From positions 62,001-126,000 of the forward strand of contig NZ_CP078138.1 in NCBI RefSeq assembly GCF_019212185.1: DNA of 64,000 nt. The letters run 5' to 3'. Below the pieces are notes generated by a model, which saw nothing but the letters and a program-made list of their open reading frames with translations, was not told the origin of the DNA and ran no database searches. Position numbers and translations under genes: made by a program. This document shows positions 26,459 to 34,466 of the stretch, piece by piece; positions within the stretch are counted from its first letter, which is position 1, and each line of letters opens with the position of its first letter. The DNA comes from Pseudomonas fluorescens. Lineage in GTDB: Bacteria; Pseudomonadota; Gammaproteobacteria; Pseudomonadales; Pseudomonadaceae.

Positions 26459-28012
26459 TCACCCCACGCCCCACGCCTTGCGTAAACGCTCGAGTGCCGC
26501 CGCTATCGCCGCTTCGGGCACGGCGGCAAACCCCAACACCAGTCCGGCGCGCTGGTCTTCAGGCGTCACCGAATCTGCCAGCCAGTAACTGCTCAAACCA
26601 TTAATCTCGACATCGACACTGCGCGCGAGATCGATTAATTCCCGCTCACGCGAGAGGCTGTCGACCGACACCGTCAGGTGCAGCCCGGCCGCCACGGAGG
26701 GCAGCTTGCCAATGCCGGGGACACCTGTGGGCCAGCCGTTCAATACGGCATTGCGGCGGCTCAGCGCGGCCCTGCGCATACGACGGATGTGCCGCTGAAA
26801 ATGGCCGGCAGCCATGAATTCGGCCATCACCGCCTGGGTGCTGACTTCAGAATGCCGCACATCCACCGCGCGGCGCCGGGCGAATGCGTCCACCAGCCCC
26901 TGCGGCAGCACCAGATATCCCAAACGCAACGCGGGGAACGCGACCTTGCCGAAGGTGCCGACGTAGAGCACCCGCCCCTGCCGATCCAGGGCCGCCAGAG
27001 GCGCCAAGGGTGCGCCGCTGTAGCGGTACTCGCCGTCGTAATCGTCCTCGATAATCCATCCGTTGCTGCGTTCGGCCCAGGCCAACAGCTCCAGGCGCCG
27101 TGCCAGGCTCATGATGACCCCAGTGGGGTATTGATGGGAGGGCGTGACATAGGCCAACCGGCAATCGGCCAATGCATTCAGTTCGGCGCAACTGATGCCT
27201 TCGCTATCCACTGATACACCGTGTAAACGCGCGCCGGCGACCGCGAAAGCATGCCCCGCCGCGCGATAGCCGGGGTTTTCCACAGCCACGCCATCCCCCG
27301 ACGCCACCAGCAGCTGTGCACAAAGGCTGATTCCCTGCTGCGCGCCACTGGTGATCACAATTTGTTCAGCGCTGCATTGCATACCCCGTGAGCTGCGCAG
27401 ATAGGCGGCAATCATCCCGCGCAGACGTGCATCGCCTTCAGGAGCGCCATAACACAACTGCTGCAAATCCGGTTTGCGCCAGAAAGCCGCGTTGAGCTTG
27501 GCCCAGACCTCGAATGGGAACAGATCGAAAGCCGGTACGCCGACCCGAAATGCCCGTGGCGGCCCGCTGGGCGGCCGGGGTAAATGATGCTTTTCGACGC
27601 GCGCCAAGGCGTCGCTGTGGATAACTTTGCTGGATAAATCAACAGGTGAATCCAGCCAATTTGTGGATAAGGCTGTGGGTAAGCCTGTCGATAACCCTGT
27701 GGATACTTTTGTGGATAGTTTTCCGGGTGGTAACGCATTTGCCGGTAATTGCGCCACATAGGTGCCATCGCCTACCCGTCCCTCAATGAAGCCCTCGGCA
27801 TACAGTTGATCGTAGGCACGTACCACGCTGTTGCGCGATATCGCCAGGGCCGCGGCCAGATCCCGACTCGCCGGTAACCGGGTGCCGCTCGCCAGGCGGC
27901 CGTCGAGTACACGCGTGCGCAGTGCCTGATAGAGCTGACGGCTCAAACCCTGACGACGGTCGAGCGTGATGCCCGCCGGGTTGAATGACAAGGAAAGCGG
28001 CGCATCGGTCAT
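26459..28012 (-). CDS. MocR-family (GntR + aminotransferase-like) regulator
   Basis: A 517-residue regulator fusing a GntR winged helix (about residues 20-90: LPASRDLAAALAISRNSVVRAY) to a fold-type-I aminotransferase domain (about 150-517) that binds PLP. The PLP-site pieces are EDDYDGEYRY and GTFGKVAFPALRLGY, where the Lys should form the aldimine; most relatives have Ser before that Lys, here Gly. The linker (about residues 97-135) is longer than usual and contains a four-residue repeat (LSTK, VSTG, LSTG, LPTA, LSTN) encoded by a 12-bp tandem repeat. It is divergent from a PaiB-like gene across an inverted-repeat operator, so it probably controls that gene. Confidence 0.88.
   Translation of the reverse strand: MTDAPLSLSFNPAGITLDRRQGLSRQLYQALRTRVLDGRLASGTRLPASRDLAAALAISRNSVVRAYDQLYAEGFIEGRVGDGTYVAQLPANALPPGKLSTKVSTGLSTGLPTALSTNWLDSPVDLSSKVIHSDALARVEKHHLPRPPSGPPRAFRVGVPAFDLFPFEVWAKLNAAFWRKPDLQQLCYGAPEGDARLRGMIAAYLRSSRGMQCSAEQIVITSGAQQGISLCAQLLVASGDGVAVENPGYRAAGHAFAVAGARLHGVSVDSEGISCAELNALADCRLAYVTPSHQYPTGVIMSLARRLELLAWAERSNGWIIEDDYDGEYRYSGAPLAPLAALDRQGRVLYVGTFGKVAFPALRLGYLVLPQGLVDAFARRRAVDVRHSEVSTQAVMAEFMAAGHFQRHIRRMRRAALSRRNAVLNGWPTGVPGIGKLPSVAAGLHLTVSVDSLSRERELIDLARSVDVEINGLSSYWLADSVTPEDQRAGLVLGFAAVPEAAIAAALERLRKAWGVG
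27616..27721. repeat. 12-bp tandem repeat of DnaA-box-like units within the MocR linker
   Basis: Five units start at 27662, 27674, 27686, 27698 and 27710, exactly 12 bp apart. Their first nine bases read TGTGGATAA, TGTGGGTAA, TGTCGATAA, TGTGGATAC and TGTGGATAG. The first is an exact DnaA box (TTATCCACA on the other strand) and the others differ at one base. A sixth exact box lies apart at 27616-27624. The 12-bp period keeps the reading frame and yields a four-residue protein repeat. Confidence 0.85.
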
Positions 28013-28029
28013 GGCAATGGACCTATGAA

Positions 28030-28062
28030 ATTGGTCTTGAATGGCTCTTACAACAGACCAAT
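28030..28062. promoter_or_regulatory. Inverted-repeat operator between the MocR and PaiB-like genes
   Basis: ATTGGTCT (28030-28037) and AGACCAAT (28055-28062) are perfect 8-bp inverted arms 17 bases apart. They lie 18 bp from the MocR start and 41 bp from the PaiB-like start, a typical place for a MocR dimer site that controls both directions. Confidence 0.6.
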
Positions 28063-28102
28063 AGCCTGCCTAGGATGCACACATTCGCCAAGGAAATTTT
28101 CC

Positions 28103-28732
28103 ATGTATACGCCCAAAGCCTTCGCCATCGACGATTTACCGACACTGCAACAGCACATGCTCGACACCCGGCTGGCGATTGTTGTAACCCAGGACGAACA
28201 GGGCCTGCAGGCCAGTCATCTGCCATTGCTGCTGGATACCGCACAAGGCCCGAATGGCACCCTATACGGGCACTTTGCCAAGGCCAATCCGCAATGGCGG
28301 GCGTTACAGGAGGGTGCCGAGGTGCTGGTGATTTTCCCCGGTGCCGACGCCTACGTGAGCCCCGGGTTTTATCCGTCCAAGGCCGAACACGGCAAAGTCG
28401 TGCCGACCTGGAACTATGTGGCTGTCCACGCGTACGGCAGCGCCGAGGTGTTCACCGATGCCGAGCGTTTGCTCACGCTGGTCAGCGCGTTAACTGATCG
28501 GCATGAGGCGGGCCGCGTCCAGCCCTGGAAAGTCGTCGATGCCCCCGCCGACTACATCGACAGCATGCTCAAGGCCATCGTCGGCTTTGCCCTGCCGATC
28601 CAGCGCCTGGAAGGCAAGCGCAAACTCAGTCAGAACCGCAACACCACAGACATCGCCGGCGTACGCGAAGGGCTGAGCGCCAGCCCCGACCTCCACGACC
28701 AGGCCCTCGCCCACTTGATGCCCAAGGAATGA
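28103..28732 (+). CDS. PaiB-like FMN-binding protein
   Basis: A 209-residue member of the PaiB/FMN_bind_2 family, named after a Bacillus negative regulator of protease genes. It resembles flavin-reductase split-barrel proteins: the motifs are ASHLPLLL near residue 37, GTLYGHFAKANPQWRAL near residue 52, VLVIFPGADAYVSPGFYPSK near residue 76, VPTWNYVAVHAYG near residue 103, and a C-terminal GKRKLSQNRN. Its activity here is uncertain. The start at 28103 has the ribosome site AAGGAA; an earlier in-frame ATG at 28025 lies inside the operator region. Two acetyltransferase genes follow closely. Confidence 0.85.
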   Translation: MYTPKAFAIDDLPTLQQHMLDTRLAIVVTQDEQGLQASHLPLLLDTAQGPNGTLYGHFAKANPQWRALQEGAEVLVIFPGADAYVSPGFYPSKAEHGKVVPTWNYVAVHAYGSAEVFTDAERLLTLVSALTDRHEAGRVQPWKVVDAPADYIDSMLKAIVGFALPIQRLEGKRKLSQNRNTTDIAGVREGLSASPDLHDQALAHLMPKE

Positions 28733-28734
28733 AC

Positions 28735-29181
28735 ATGAGTCAGATCGAGATTCGCCGAGTCACCGCCGCCGACCACGCCGCCTGGCTGCCGCTGTGGCAA
28801 ACCTACCTGCGCTTCTACAACACCGAACTGCCGGACGCGGTCAGCGAAAACACCTGGCAACGCCTGCTCGACCCCAGCGAACCGACCCACGCCGCGCTCG
28901 CCTGGGCCGACGACAAAGCCGTCGGCATGGTGCATTTCATCTACCATCGCTCGAACTGGAGCATTGAAAACTCCTGCTACCTGCAAGACTTGCTGGTCGC
29001 ACCTGAAACCCGTGGCACTGGTGTCGGCCGCCAGTTAATCGAGTTCGTCTACAGTACCGCCAAGGCCGACGGTTGCTGCAAGGTGCACTGGCTGACCCAC
29101 GAAACCAACGCCACCGCGATCCAGCTCTATGAGCGCATTGCCGAGCGTCCCGGTTTCATCCAATTTCGCAAAACCCTTTGA
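28735..29181 (+). CDS. GNAT-family N-acetyltransferase
   Basis: A 148-residue GNAT enzyme that would transfer acetyl from acetyl-CoA to an amine; the substrate is unknown. The CoA-binding motif A is LQDLLVAPETRGTGVGRQLIEF near residues 83-103, and a late ETNATAIQLYERI segment is the usual motif B. The start at 28735 is 2 bp past the previous stop with AAGGA six bases upstream; an ATG at 28729 overlaps that stop and is also possible. It is tightly coupled to the PaiB-like gene, as in Bacillus, where paiA is a GNAT enzyme gene beside paiB. Confidence 0.85.
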   Translation: MSQIEIRRVTAADHAAWLPLWQTYLRFYNTELPDAVSENTWQRLLDPSEPTHAALAWADDKAVGMVHFIYHRSNWSIENSCYLQDLLVAPETRGTGVGRQLIEFVYSTAKADGCCKVHWLTHETNATAIQLYERIAERPGFIQFRKTL

Positions 29182-29198
29182 GAGGCCAGGAGAAACAC

Positions 29199-29870
29199 AT
29201 GACGATTTCACTCGCAGACTGGAAAGGCGTCCCGCCGCCGTCGGTGCAATTGATCGAAGGACGCTTCATACGCCTCGAAAAACTCGACCCGGCGCGCCAT
29301 GCCGAAGGCCTTTTCAACGCATTTCAGGGCCCCGGCGCCGACCCGAAACTCTGGGATTACCTGCCTTACGGCCCCTTCACCGAGCGCAGCGTTTTCAATG
29401 ACTGGCTGAACAACCACGCCGCTCACAGCGACCCGTATTTCTTCACCGTCATCGACCGTGTCAGTGGCGATATTCAGGGCATCCTCAGCCTGATGTCGAT
29501 CGTCCCGGCTCAGGGCCGCATCGAAATCGGCCACGTCACCTTCGGCGCACCGATGCAGCGTTCGCCGAAAAGCACCGAGGCGGTTTACCTGTTGGCCAAG
29601 CACGCTTTCGAGCTCGGCTACCGTCGCCTGGAGTGGAAGTGCAACAACGGCAACGCCCGCTCCAAGTACGCGGCCGAACGTCTGGGCTTCAGCTTCGAAG
29701 GCGTGTTCCGCCAGCACATGGTGGTCAAGGGGCAGAATCGTGATACCGCCTGGTATTCGATCCTCGATGGGGAATGGCCAACGATCCGCGCTGGGTTCGA
29801 GCAGTGGCTGGCGGACGACAATCAGACCGCGACCGGTCAGGTGAAGACGCTGGTGGAGTGCCGCGGCTGA
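29199..29870 (+). CDS. GNAT-family N-acetyltransferase (RimJ/RimL type)
   Basis: A 223-residue acetyltransferase of the RimJ/RimL branch. Features are an N-terminal FIRLEKLDPARHAEGL, the central strand IEIGHVTFGAPMQRSPKSTEA near residues 105-125, and the motif RLEWKCNNGNARSKYAAERLGFSFEG near residues 143-168, where the Asn/Asn/Arg-Ser pattern is typical. The start at 29199 has CCAGGAG nine bases upstream. It is the last gene of the rightward group that begins with the PaiB-like gene. Confidence 0.85.
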   Translation: MTISLADWKGVPPPSVQLIEGRFIRLEKLDPARHAEGLFNAFQGPGADPKLWDYLPYGPFTERSVFNDWLNNHAAHSDPYFFTVIDRVSGDIQGILSLMSIVPAQGRIEIGHVTFGAPMQRSPKSTEAVYLLAKHAFELGYRRLEWKCNNGNARSKYAAERLGFSFEGVFRQHMVVKGQNRDTAWYSILDGEWPTIRAGFEQWLADDNQTATGQVKTLVECRG

Positions 29871-29874
29871 TGGG

Positions 29875-30168
29875 TCAAAGGGGTGACGCCTGATTGATCG
29901 CCCGGCGAATTTTCACCACGCCCATTTGCATGCCAAATGGGCGCAATACGGCGTTAAGCGACTTCAGCGTCTGATTGCCTTCCCCGTGCTCAATGTGGAC
30001 CAGGGTGCGCACCGAAATTTTGCACATCCTGGCGAACTGACTCTGGTGCAAACCAGTGACCTCAACCCGCAAGCGGCGCACGGCGTCACCGATGCTCAAG
30101 CTGTCCTCGGCCAGGCCTTGCTGAATACCTTCAATCAGCAGCGTCCGCTCTGCCACGCTCATGCTCAT
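29875..30168 (-). CDS. HipB-like antitoxin / XRE regulator
   Basis: A 97-residue DNA-binding protein. The helix-turn-helix (about residues 35-85) includes LHQSQFARMCKISVRTLVHIEHG, followed by LKSLNAVLRPFGMQMG, which resembles HipB. The start at 30168 overlaps the hipA stop as ATGA, so translation was coupled to hipA; an earlier GTG at 30180 sits too close to AAGGAG. The antitoxin gene comes after the toxin gene, the reverse of E. coli hipBA. The reading frame is intact although the toxin gene is broken. It would act on the repeated operators at 30857-30954. Confidence 0.8.
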   Translation of the reverse strand: MSMSVAERTLLIEGIQQGLAEDSLSIGDAVRRLRVEVTGLHQSQFARMCKISVRTLVHIEHGEGNQTLKSLNAVLRPFGMQMGVVKIRRAINQASPL

Positions 30169-30846
30169 TGCAAACCCCACTCCTTTAAACGTTGCTCAAG
30201 ATGCCGAAGCCCTATGCGCGGATGATTCATTGTCACCTCTGGCAAACCGCTAGCGGTCAATAGATCCGGGAGCGCAAGCAGGCGCGCAGCCTCATTGCGC
30301 AACCGCTCGAAGATCACGGGAGAATCGACGATCCCCGTCAGAGCCTCACACACGCCACGCCAATCGACATCCCCTGCTATCTCCAACTCCCGTGACCATT
30401 TGGTGGTGCGGGTAATGCCTTCGTCGTCCATCACCATGGGTGCCAAATCGTAAATGGGCGCCAGTTCGAATGAATCGGCGTGGCGAATGATTGCGGTATT
30501 ACGACCGTGGTTATCGGAATTGCCGAGGATTTTATTGAGCAGGTCACGACGCAGGTAATCCAGCACCAGATCCTCGACCTGCGCGTCTTGGCCAGCAGAT
30601 TGCCAGAGACCGGCGAGCAGCCAGATCACGTCGAGGTGATTCATGGCACTCCCAGGCAATCGGAGCGGTGGCGCTCACGGCACCCGCGAAAGGGCTGGGG
30701 ATATTTTCAATATGCTCAACCAGATAGCTGGTTTCGTAACCAAAGCTGCAGCGGCTGTCGAAACCTCGTTCGGGTTCATCAAACGTCACGGTCATGGCGT
30801 CCTGCCAATTTCCGACGCTATAAATCTGCAGTGTCAATGCCAGCAT
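30165..30846 (-). pseudogene. hipA toxin kinase gene with internal deletion
   Basis: The two ends of a HipA-type kinase gene remain in different frames. From ATG 30846 (ribosome site AGGAG) the first about 65 codons read LALTLQIYSVGNWQDAM and CSFGYETSYLVEHIENI, a HipA N-terminal domain. From about 30650 another frame gives the C-terminal third, with LLNKILGNSDNHGRN (the catalytic-loop region) and PIYDLAPMVMDDEG (the Mg-binding region). A normal HipA has roughly 400-440 residues; here about 220 are left, so around half is missing, including the ATP-binding loop, and the join near 30650-30670 is out of frame. It cannot make a whole kinase. Confidence 0.8.
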
Positions 30847-30856
30847 CGTTTGCTCC

Positions 30857-30954
30857 TGCATTTTAATGCACGTTGATTCATCAGGCGTTTACTGTAGATG
30901 CAATATAGTGCATTCAACAACGATGAGCAGCACTGATAGATGCATTAAAATGCA
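30857..30954. promoter_or_regulatory. Three phased HipB operators
   Basis: Three 14-bp sites of the form TGCA-N6-TGCA lie at 30857-30870 (TGCATTTTAATGCA), 30899-30912 (TGCAATATAGTGCA) and 30941-30954 (TGCATTAAAATGCA). The first and third are reverse complements of each other. Their starts are exactly 42 bp apart, close to four helical turns. The first touches the hipA ribosome site. Such arrays autoregulate hip operons; binding by this HipB is inference. Confidence 0.75.
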
Positions 30955-30983
30955 TTTAGCCTAATAGGTGCATATAAACCGCA

Positions 30984-31009
30984 CAAAAAAAGGGGAGCAT
31001 GTGCTCCCC
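30984..31009 (-). terminator. Intrinsic terminator of pycAB
   Basis: GGGGAGCA (30992-30999) pairs perfectly with TGCTCCCC (31002-31009). Leftward the stem is followed by seven T residues on the minus strand (30985-30991). It lies 32 bases past the pycB stop. Confidence 0.9.
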
Positions 31010-31041
31010 CGAGGTAAAACGTTGCAGATGAAGGCGTTTGA

Positions 31042-32847
31042 TCAGCCTTCGATCTCGATCAGGATTTCACCCGGATTGACACGGTCGCCCTTGGCTACGT
31101 GAATCGCGGTGACCTTGCCGGCGATGGCCGATTGCACTTCGGTTTCCATCTTCATCGCTTCGGTGATCAGTACGGCCTGGCCGGCTTTGACGGTGTCGCC
31201 TTCCTTGACCAGCACGTCGACGATGTTGCCCGGCATGGTGGTGCTGACGTGACCCGGTGCAGTGGCTTGCTTGCGCTTGCTGCTGCCGCCGCCGACGAAT
31301 TCGTTGAGCGGTTCGAACACCACTTCTTCCGGCATGCCGTCAATGGACAGGTAGAAGTGACGCTTGCCTTCGGCCTTGACGCCCACACCAGTGATGTCGA
31401 CGCGGTAGGTTTCGCCGTGCACGTCGATGACGAACTCAGTCGGTACCCCTTCGCCGCCCGCCGAGGCCACGCCGCCTGCTTCAGGAATCGGCAGCAGGAC
31501 TTCCGGAACCAGGGTGCCGGCTTCGCGCTCCTCGAGGAACTTGCGCCCGATATCCGGGAACATGGCGTAAGTCAGCACGTCTTCTTCAGACTTGGCCAGT
31601 GCGCCGATGTCGTTGCGCAGCTTGGTCATCTCCGGCTTCAGCAGGTCCGCTGGGCGCACGTCGATCACTTCCTCGTTGCCGATTGCCTGGCGACGCAGAT
31701 TCTCGTCAACCTGGCCTGGCGCCTTGCCGTAACCGCCTTGCAGGTACAACTTCACTTCATTGGTGATGGTCTTGTAGCGCTCGCCAGCCAGCACGTTGAA
31801 GAACGCCTGGGTGCCGACGATCTGCGACGTCGGGGTGACCAGCGGTGGGTAGCCGAGGTCGTGACGCACCCGCGGAATCTCCGCCAGCACTTCGCTCATG
31901 CGGTTCAGAGCGCCCTGCTCTTTCAACTGGTTGGCCAGGTTGGAAATCATCCCGCCCGGTACCTGGTTGACTTGCACACGGGTGTCGACCGCAGTGAATT
32001 CGCTTTCGAACTGGTGGTATTTCTTGCGCACGGCATAGAAGTACAGGCCGATCTCTTGCAGCAATTCCAGGTCGAGGCCGGTATCGAACTCGGTGCCTTT
32101 AAGCGCGGCGACCATCGATTCGGTGCCCGGGTGGCTGGTGCCCGAGGCGAAGCTGGAGATCGCGGTGTCGATGTGATCGGCACCGTTTTCGATCGCCTTG
32201 AGTTGGCACATCGCGGCCAGGCCGGCGGTGTCGTGGGAGTGGATGAACACCGGCAGCGATTGCTCGCTCTTCAGTGCCTTGACCAGCTCGCCGGTAGCGT
32301 ACGGGGTCAGCAGGCCAGCCATGTCCTTGATCGCCACCGAGTCGCAACCCATGGCTTCCATCTGCTTGGCCTGGTTCACGAAGGCGTCGATGGTGTGCAC
32401 CGGGCTGGTGGTGTAGGCGATGGTGCCCTGGGCATGTTTGCCGGCGGCTTTCACCGCTTCGATCGCCACGCGCAGGTTACGCACGTCGTTCATCGCGTCG
32501 AAGATGCGGAACACGTCGATACCGTTGACTGCCGCCTTGGCCACGAAGGCCTTGACCACGTCGTCGCTGTAGTGACGGTAGCCCAGCAGGTTCTGGCCGC
32601 GCAGGAGCATTTGCAGACGGGTGTTGGGCAGTGCCGCGCGCAGTTTGCGCAGACGCTCCCACGGGTCTTCCTTGAGGAAGCGCACGCAGGCATCGAAGGT
32701 CGCGCCGCCCCAGCATTCCAGCGACCAGTAGCCGACTTTGTCGAGCTTGTCGCAAATCGGCAGCATGTCTTCGGTGCGCATGCGGGTGGCGAGCAGCGAC
32801 TGATGGGCGTCGCGCAGGATGGTGTCGGTAACGTGGATCTTGGACAT
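31042..32847 (-). CDS. pycB: Pyruvate carboxylase subunit B (carboxyltransferase and biotin carrier)
   Basis: Transfers the carboxyl group from biotin to pyruvate, making oxaloacetate to refill the TCA cycle. It has 601 residues: an HMGL-like TIM barrel (about 1-300; TDTILRDAHQSLLATRMRTEDM, metal and pyruvate site), the conserved carboxylase domain (about 300-460), and a C-terminal biotinyl domain with EAMKMETE near residue 566, whose middle Lys carries biotin. Oxaloacetate decarboxylase alpha is related, but the pairing with a biotin carboxylase gene and the absence of membrane subunit genes favour pyruvate carboxylase. The start at 32847 gives MSKIHVTDTILRD. It follows pycA by 11 bp. Confidence 0.93.
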   Translation of the reverse strand: MSKIHVTDTILRDAHQSLLATRMRTEDMLPICDKLDKVGYWSLECWGGATFDACVRFLKEDPWERLRKLRAALPNTRLQMLLRGQNLLGYRHYSDDVVKAFVAKAAVNGIDVFRIFDAMNDVRNLRVAIEAVKAAGKHAQGTIAYTTSPVHTIDAFVNQAKQMEAMGCDSVAIKDMAGLLTPYATGELVKALKSEQSLPVFIHSHDTAGLAAMCQLKAIENGADHIDTAISSFASGTSHPGTESMVAALKGTEFDTGLDLELLQEIGLYFYAVRKKYHQFESEFTAVDTRVQVNQVPGGMISNLANQLKEQGALNRMSEVLAEIPRVRHDLGYPPLVTPTSQIVGTQAFFNVLAGERYKTITNEVKLYLQGGYGKAPGQVDENLRRQAIGNEEVIDVRPADLLKPEMTKLRNDIGALAKSEEDVLTYAMFPDIGRKFLEEREAGTLVPEVLLPIPEAGGVASAGGEGVPTEFVIDVHGETYRVDITGVGVKAEGKRHFYLSIDGMPEEVVFEPLNEFVGGGSSKRKQATAPGHVSTTMPGNIVDVLVKEGDTVKAGQAVLITEAMKMETEVQSAIAGKVTAIHVAKGDRVNPGEILIEIEG

Positions 32848-32858
32848 TGTTATATTCC

Positions 32859-34274
32859 TCACAGGCCTGCGTGGGCGGCGATGGCGGCGGCGATGGCCAG
32901 GGCCAGCTCTTCGGGTTTGCGCTTGATCGAGTAGTTGGTCAGTTCAGGGTGGCTTTCGACGAAGCTGGTATTGAACTGGCCGCTACGGAATTCCGGGTTA
33001 CGCAGGATTTCCTGGTAGTACGCGGCAGTGGTCTTGACCCCTTGCAGACGCATGTCATCCAGCGCGCGCAGGCCACGATCCATCGCCTCTTCCCAGGTCA
33101 ACGCCCAGACCACCAGTTTCAGACACATCGAGTCGTAGAACGGTGGAATGGTGTAGCCGGTGTAGATCGCTGTGTCGGTACGTACGCCGGGACCGCCGGG
33201 TGCGTAGTAACGAGTGATCTTGCCGAAGCTGGGCAGGAAGTTGTTCTTCGGGTCTTCGGCGTTGATCCGGAACTGCAGGGCGAAACCGCGGTGCTGGATA
33301 TCTTCCTGTTTCACCGACAGCGGCAGGCCGGACGCAATGCGGATCTGCTCACGGACGATGTCGATCCCGGTGATTTCCTCGGTGATGGTGTGTTCCACCT
33401 GCACCCGAGTGTTCATCTCCATGAAGTACACCTCGCCCTCGGCGAGCAGGAACTCCACGGTGCCGGCGTTCTCGTAACCCACGGCCTTGGCCGCACGTAC
33501 CGACAGGTCGCCGATGTAGGCGCGCTGCTCGGGCGTCAGTTGCGGGCTCGGGGCGATCTCGATGAGTTTCTGGTTGCGGCGCTGGATCGAGCAGTCACGC
33601 TCGAACAGGTGCACCACGTTGCCAAAGCTGTCGCCGAGGATCTGCGCTTCGATGTGCTTGGGATTGACGATGCACTTTTCCAGGAACACTTCCGCCGAAC
33701 CGAAGGCCTTGGTGGCTTCGGAAATGACTCGCGGGAAGTTCTGTTCGAGTTCTTCACGGCTGTTGCAGCGACGAATACCGCGGCCGCCACCACCGGAAGT
33801 GGCCTTGAGCATCACTGGGTAGCCGATACGGTCGCCTTCGGCCAACGCTTCCTCGATGCCCGAGACGTTGCCTTCGGTGCCCGGGGTTACCGGCACGCCC
33901 GCCTTGATCATGCTGCGGCGCGCTTCGGTCTTGTCGCCCATGCGACGAATGACTTCCGCCGACGGGCCGATGAACTTGATCCCGCGCTCGGCGCAGATAT
34001 CCGCCAGTTCAGCGTTTTCCGACAGGAAGCCGTAGCCTGGGTGCAACGCATCGCAACCGGTTTCCACCGCCAGGTTCACCAGCTTGCGCGGGTTCAGGTA
34101 GCCGGCCAGCGGCTCGGCACCAATGCTGTGAGCCTCGTCGGCACGCTTGACGTGCAAGGCATGGCGATCGGCATCGGAATAGATCGCGACCGAGCGAATG
34201 CCCATCTCGGCGCAGGCACGTACGATTCGTACGGCAATCTCACCACGGTTGGCGATCAGGATCTTTGTTATCAC
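32859..34274 (-). CDS. pycA: Pyruvate carboxylase subunit A (biotin carboxylase)
   Basis: ATP-dependent carboxylation of biotin with bicarbonate. It has 471 residues and resembles AccC: N-terminal KILIANRGEIAVRIVRAC, the ATP-grasp glycine loop SGGGGRGIRRC near residue 165, FLEKCI and ERDCSIQRRNQKLIE near residue 235, and MEMNTRVQVEHTITEE near residue 290, which holds the catalytic Glu/Asn/Arg set. Pairing with pycB and divergence from pycR identify it as the pyruvate carboxylase subunit rather than acetyl-CoA carboxylase AccC. Confidence 0.94.
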   Translation of the reverse strand: MITKILIANRGEIAVRIVRACAEMGIRSVAIYSDADRHALHVKRADEAHSIGAEPLAGYLNPRKLVNLAVETGCDALHPGYGFLSENAELADICAERGIKFIGPSAEVIRRMGDKTEARRSMIKAGVPVTPGTEGNVSGIEEALAEGDRIGYPVMLKATSGGGGRGIRRCNSREELEQNFPRVISEATKAFGSAEVFLEKCIVNPKHIEAQILGDSFGNVVHLFERDCSIQRRNQKLIEIAPSPQLTPEQRAYIGDLSVRAAKAVGYENAGTVEFLLAEGEVYFMEMNTRVQVEHTITEEITGIDIVREQIRIASGLPLSVKQEDIQHRGFALQFRINAEDPKNNFLPSFGKITRYYAPGGPGVRTDTAIYTGYTIPPFYDSMCLKLVVWALTWEEAMDRGLRALDDMRLQGVKTTAAYYQEILRNPEFRSGQFNTSFVESHPELTNYSIKRKPEELALAIAAAIAAHAGL

Positions 34275-34413
34275 TTGGAGTTTCCCTTGAGCCGGTTGCT
34301 ACCCACGACCCGCTAGACTGGGGTCGGCGCGTGACTAAATGTTTCAAGTCAGTCGCAGGGCCACACTATCCCGCTCAAGGAATTAACAAAAATCAATAAT
34401 AATTGGGTTAGTC

Positions 34414-34429
34414 ATAAGTAAAGACTTAT
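34414..34429. promoter_or_regulatory. LysR-type box between pycA and pycR
   Basis: ATAAGT (34414-34419) and ACTTAT (34424-34429) form a perfect inverted repeat with a 4-bp centre, 38 bp before pycR and 140 bp before pycA. It contains the T-N11-A pattern of LysR regulators and lies in a clearly AT-rich promoter region. Confidence 0.55.
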
Positions 34430-34466
34430 AGTTAAACCATCGACTGCCGGCCGGAGCCTCTATAAG

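Noticed and set aside
27616..27721. DnaA-box cluster as a replication origin
   Set aside because: The boxes lie inside an intact coding sequence, without an adjacent AT-rich unwinding region and without dnaA/dnaN-type neighbours; tandem-repeat expansion is simpler.
31099..32934. Long plus-strand open frame (611 codons) opposite pycB
   Set aside because: It is a GC-rich antisense shadow of a clearly recognisable biotin-carrier carboxyltransferase gene; its translation is His/Gln/Val-rich with no domain.
32847..34316. Long plus-strand open frame opposite pycA
   Set aside because: Antisense shadow of the biotin carboxylase gene, with the same kind of low-complexity translation and no ribosome site.
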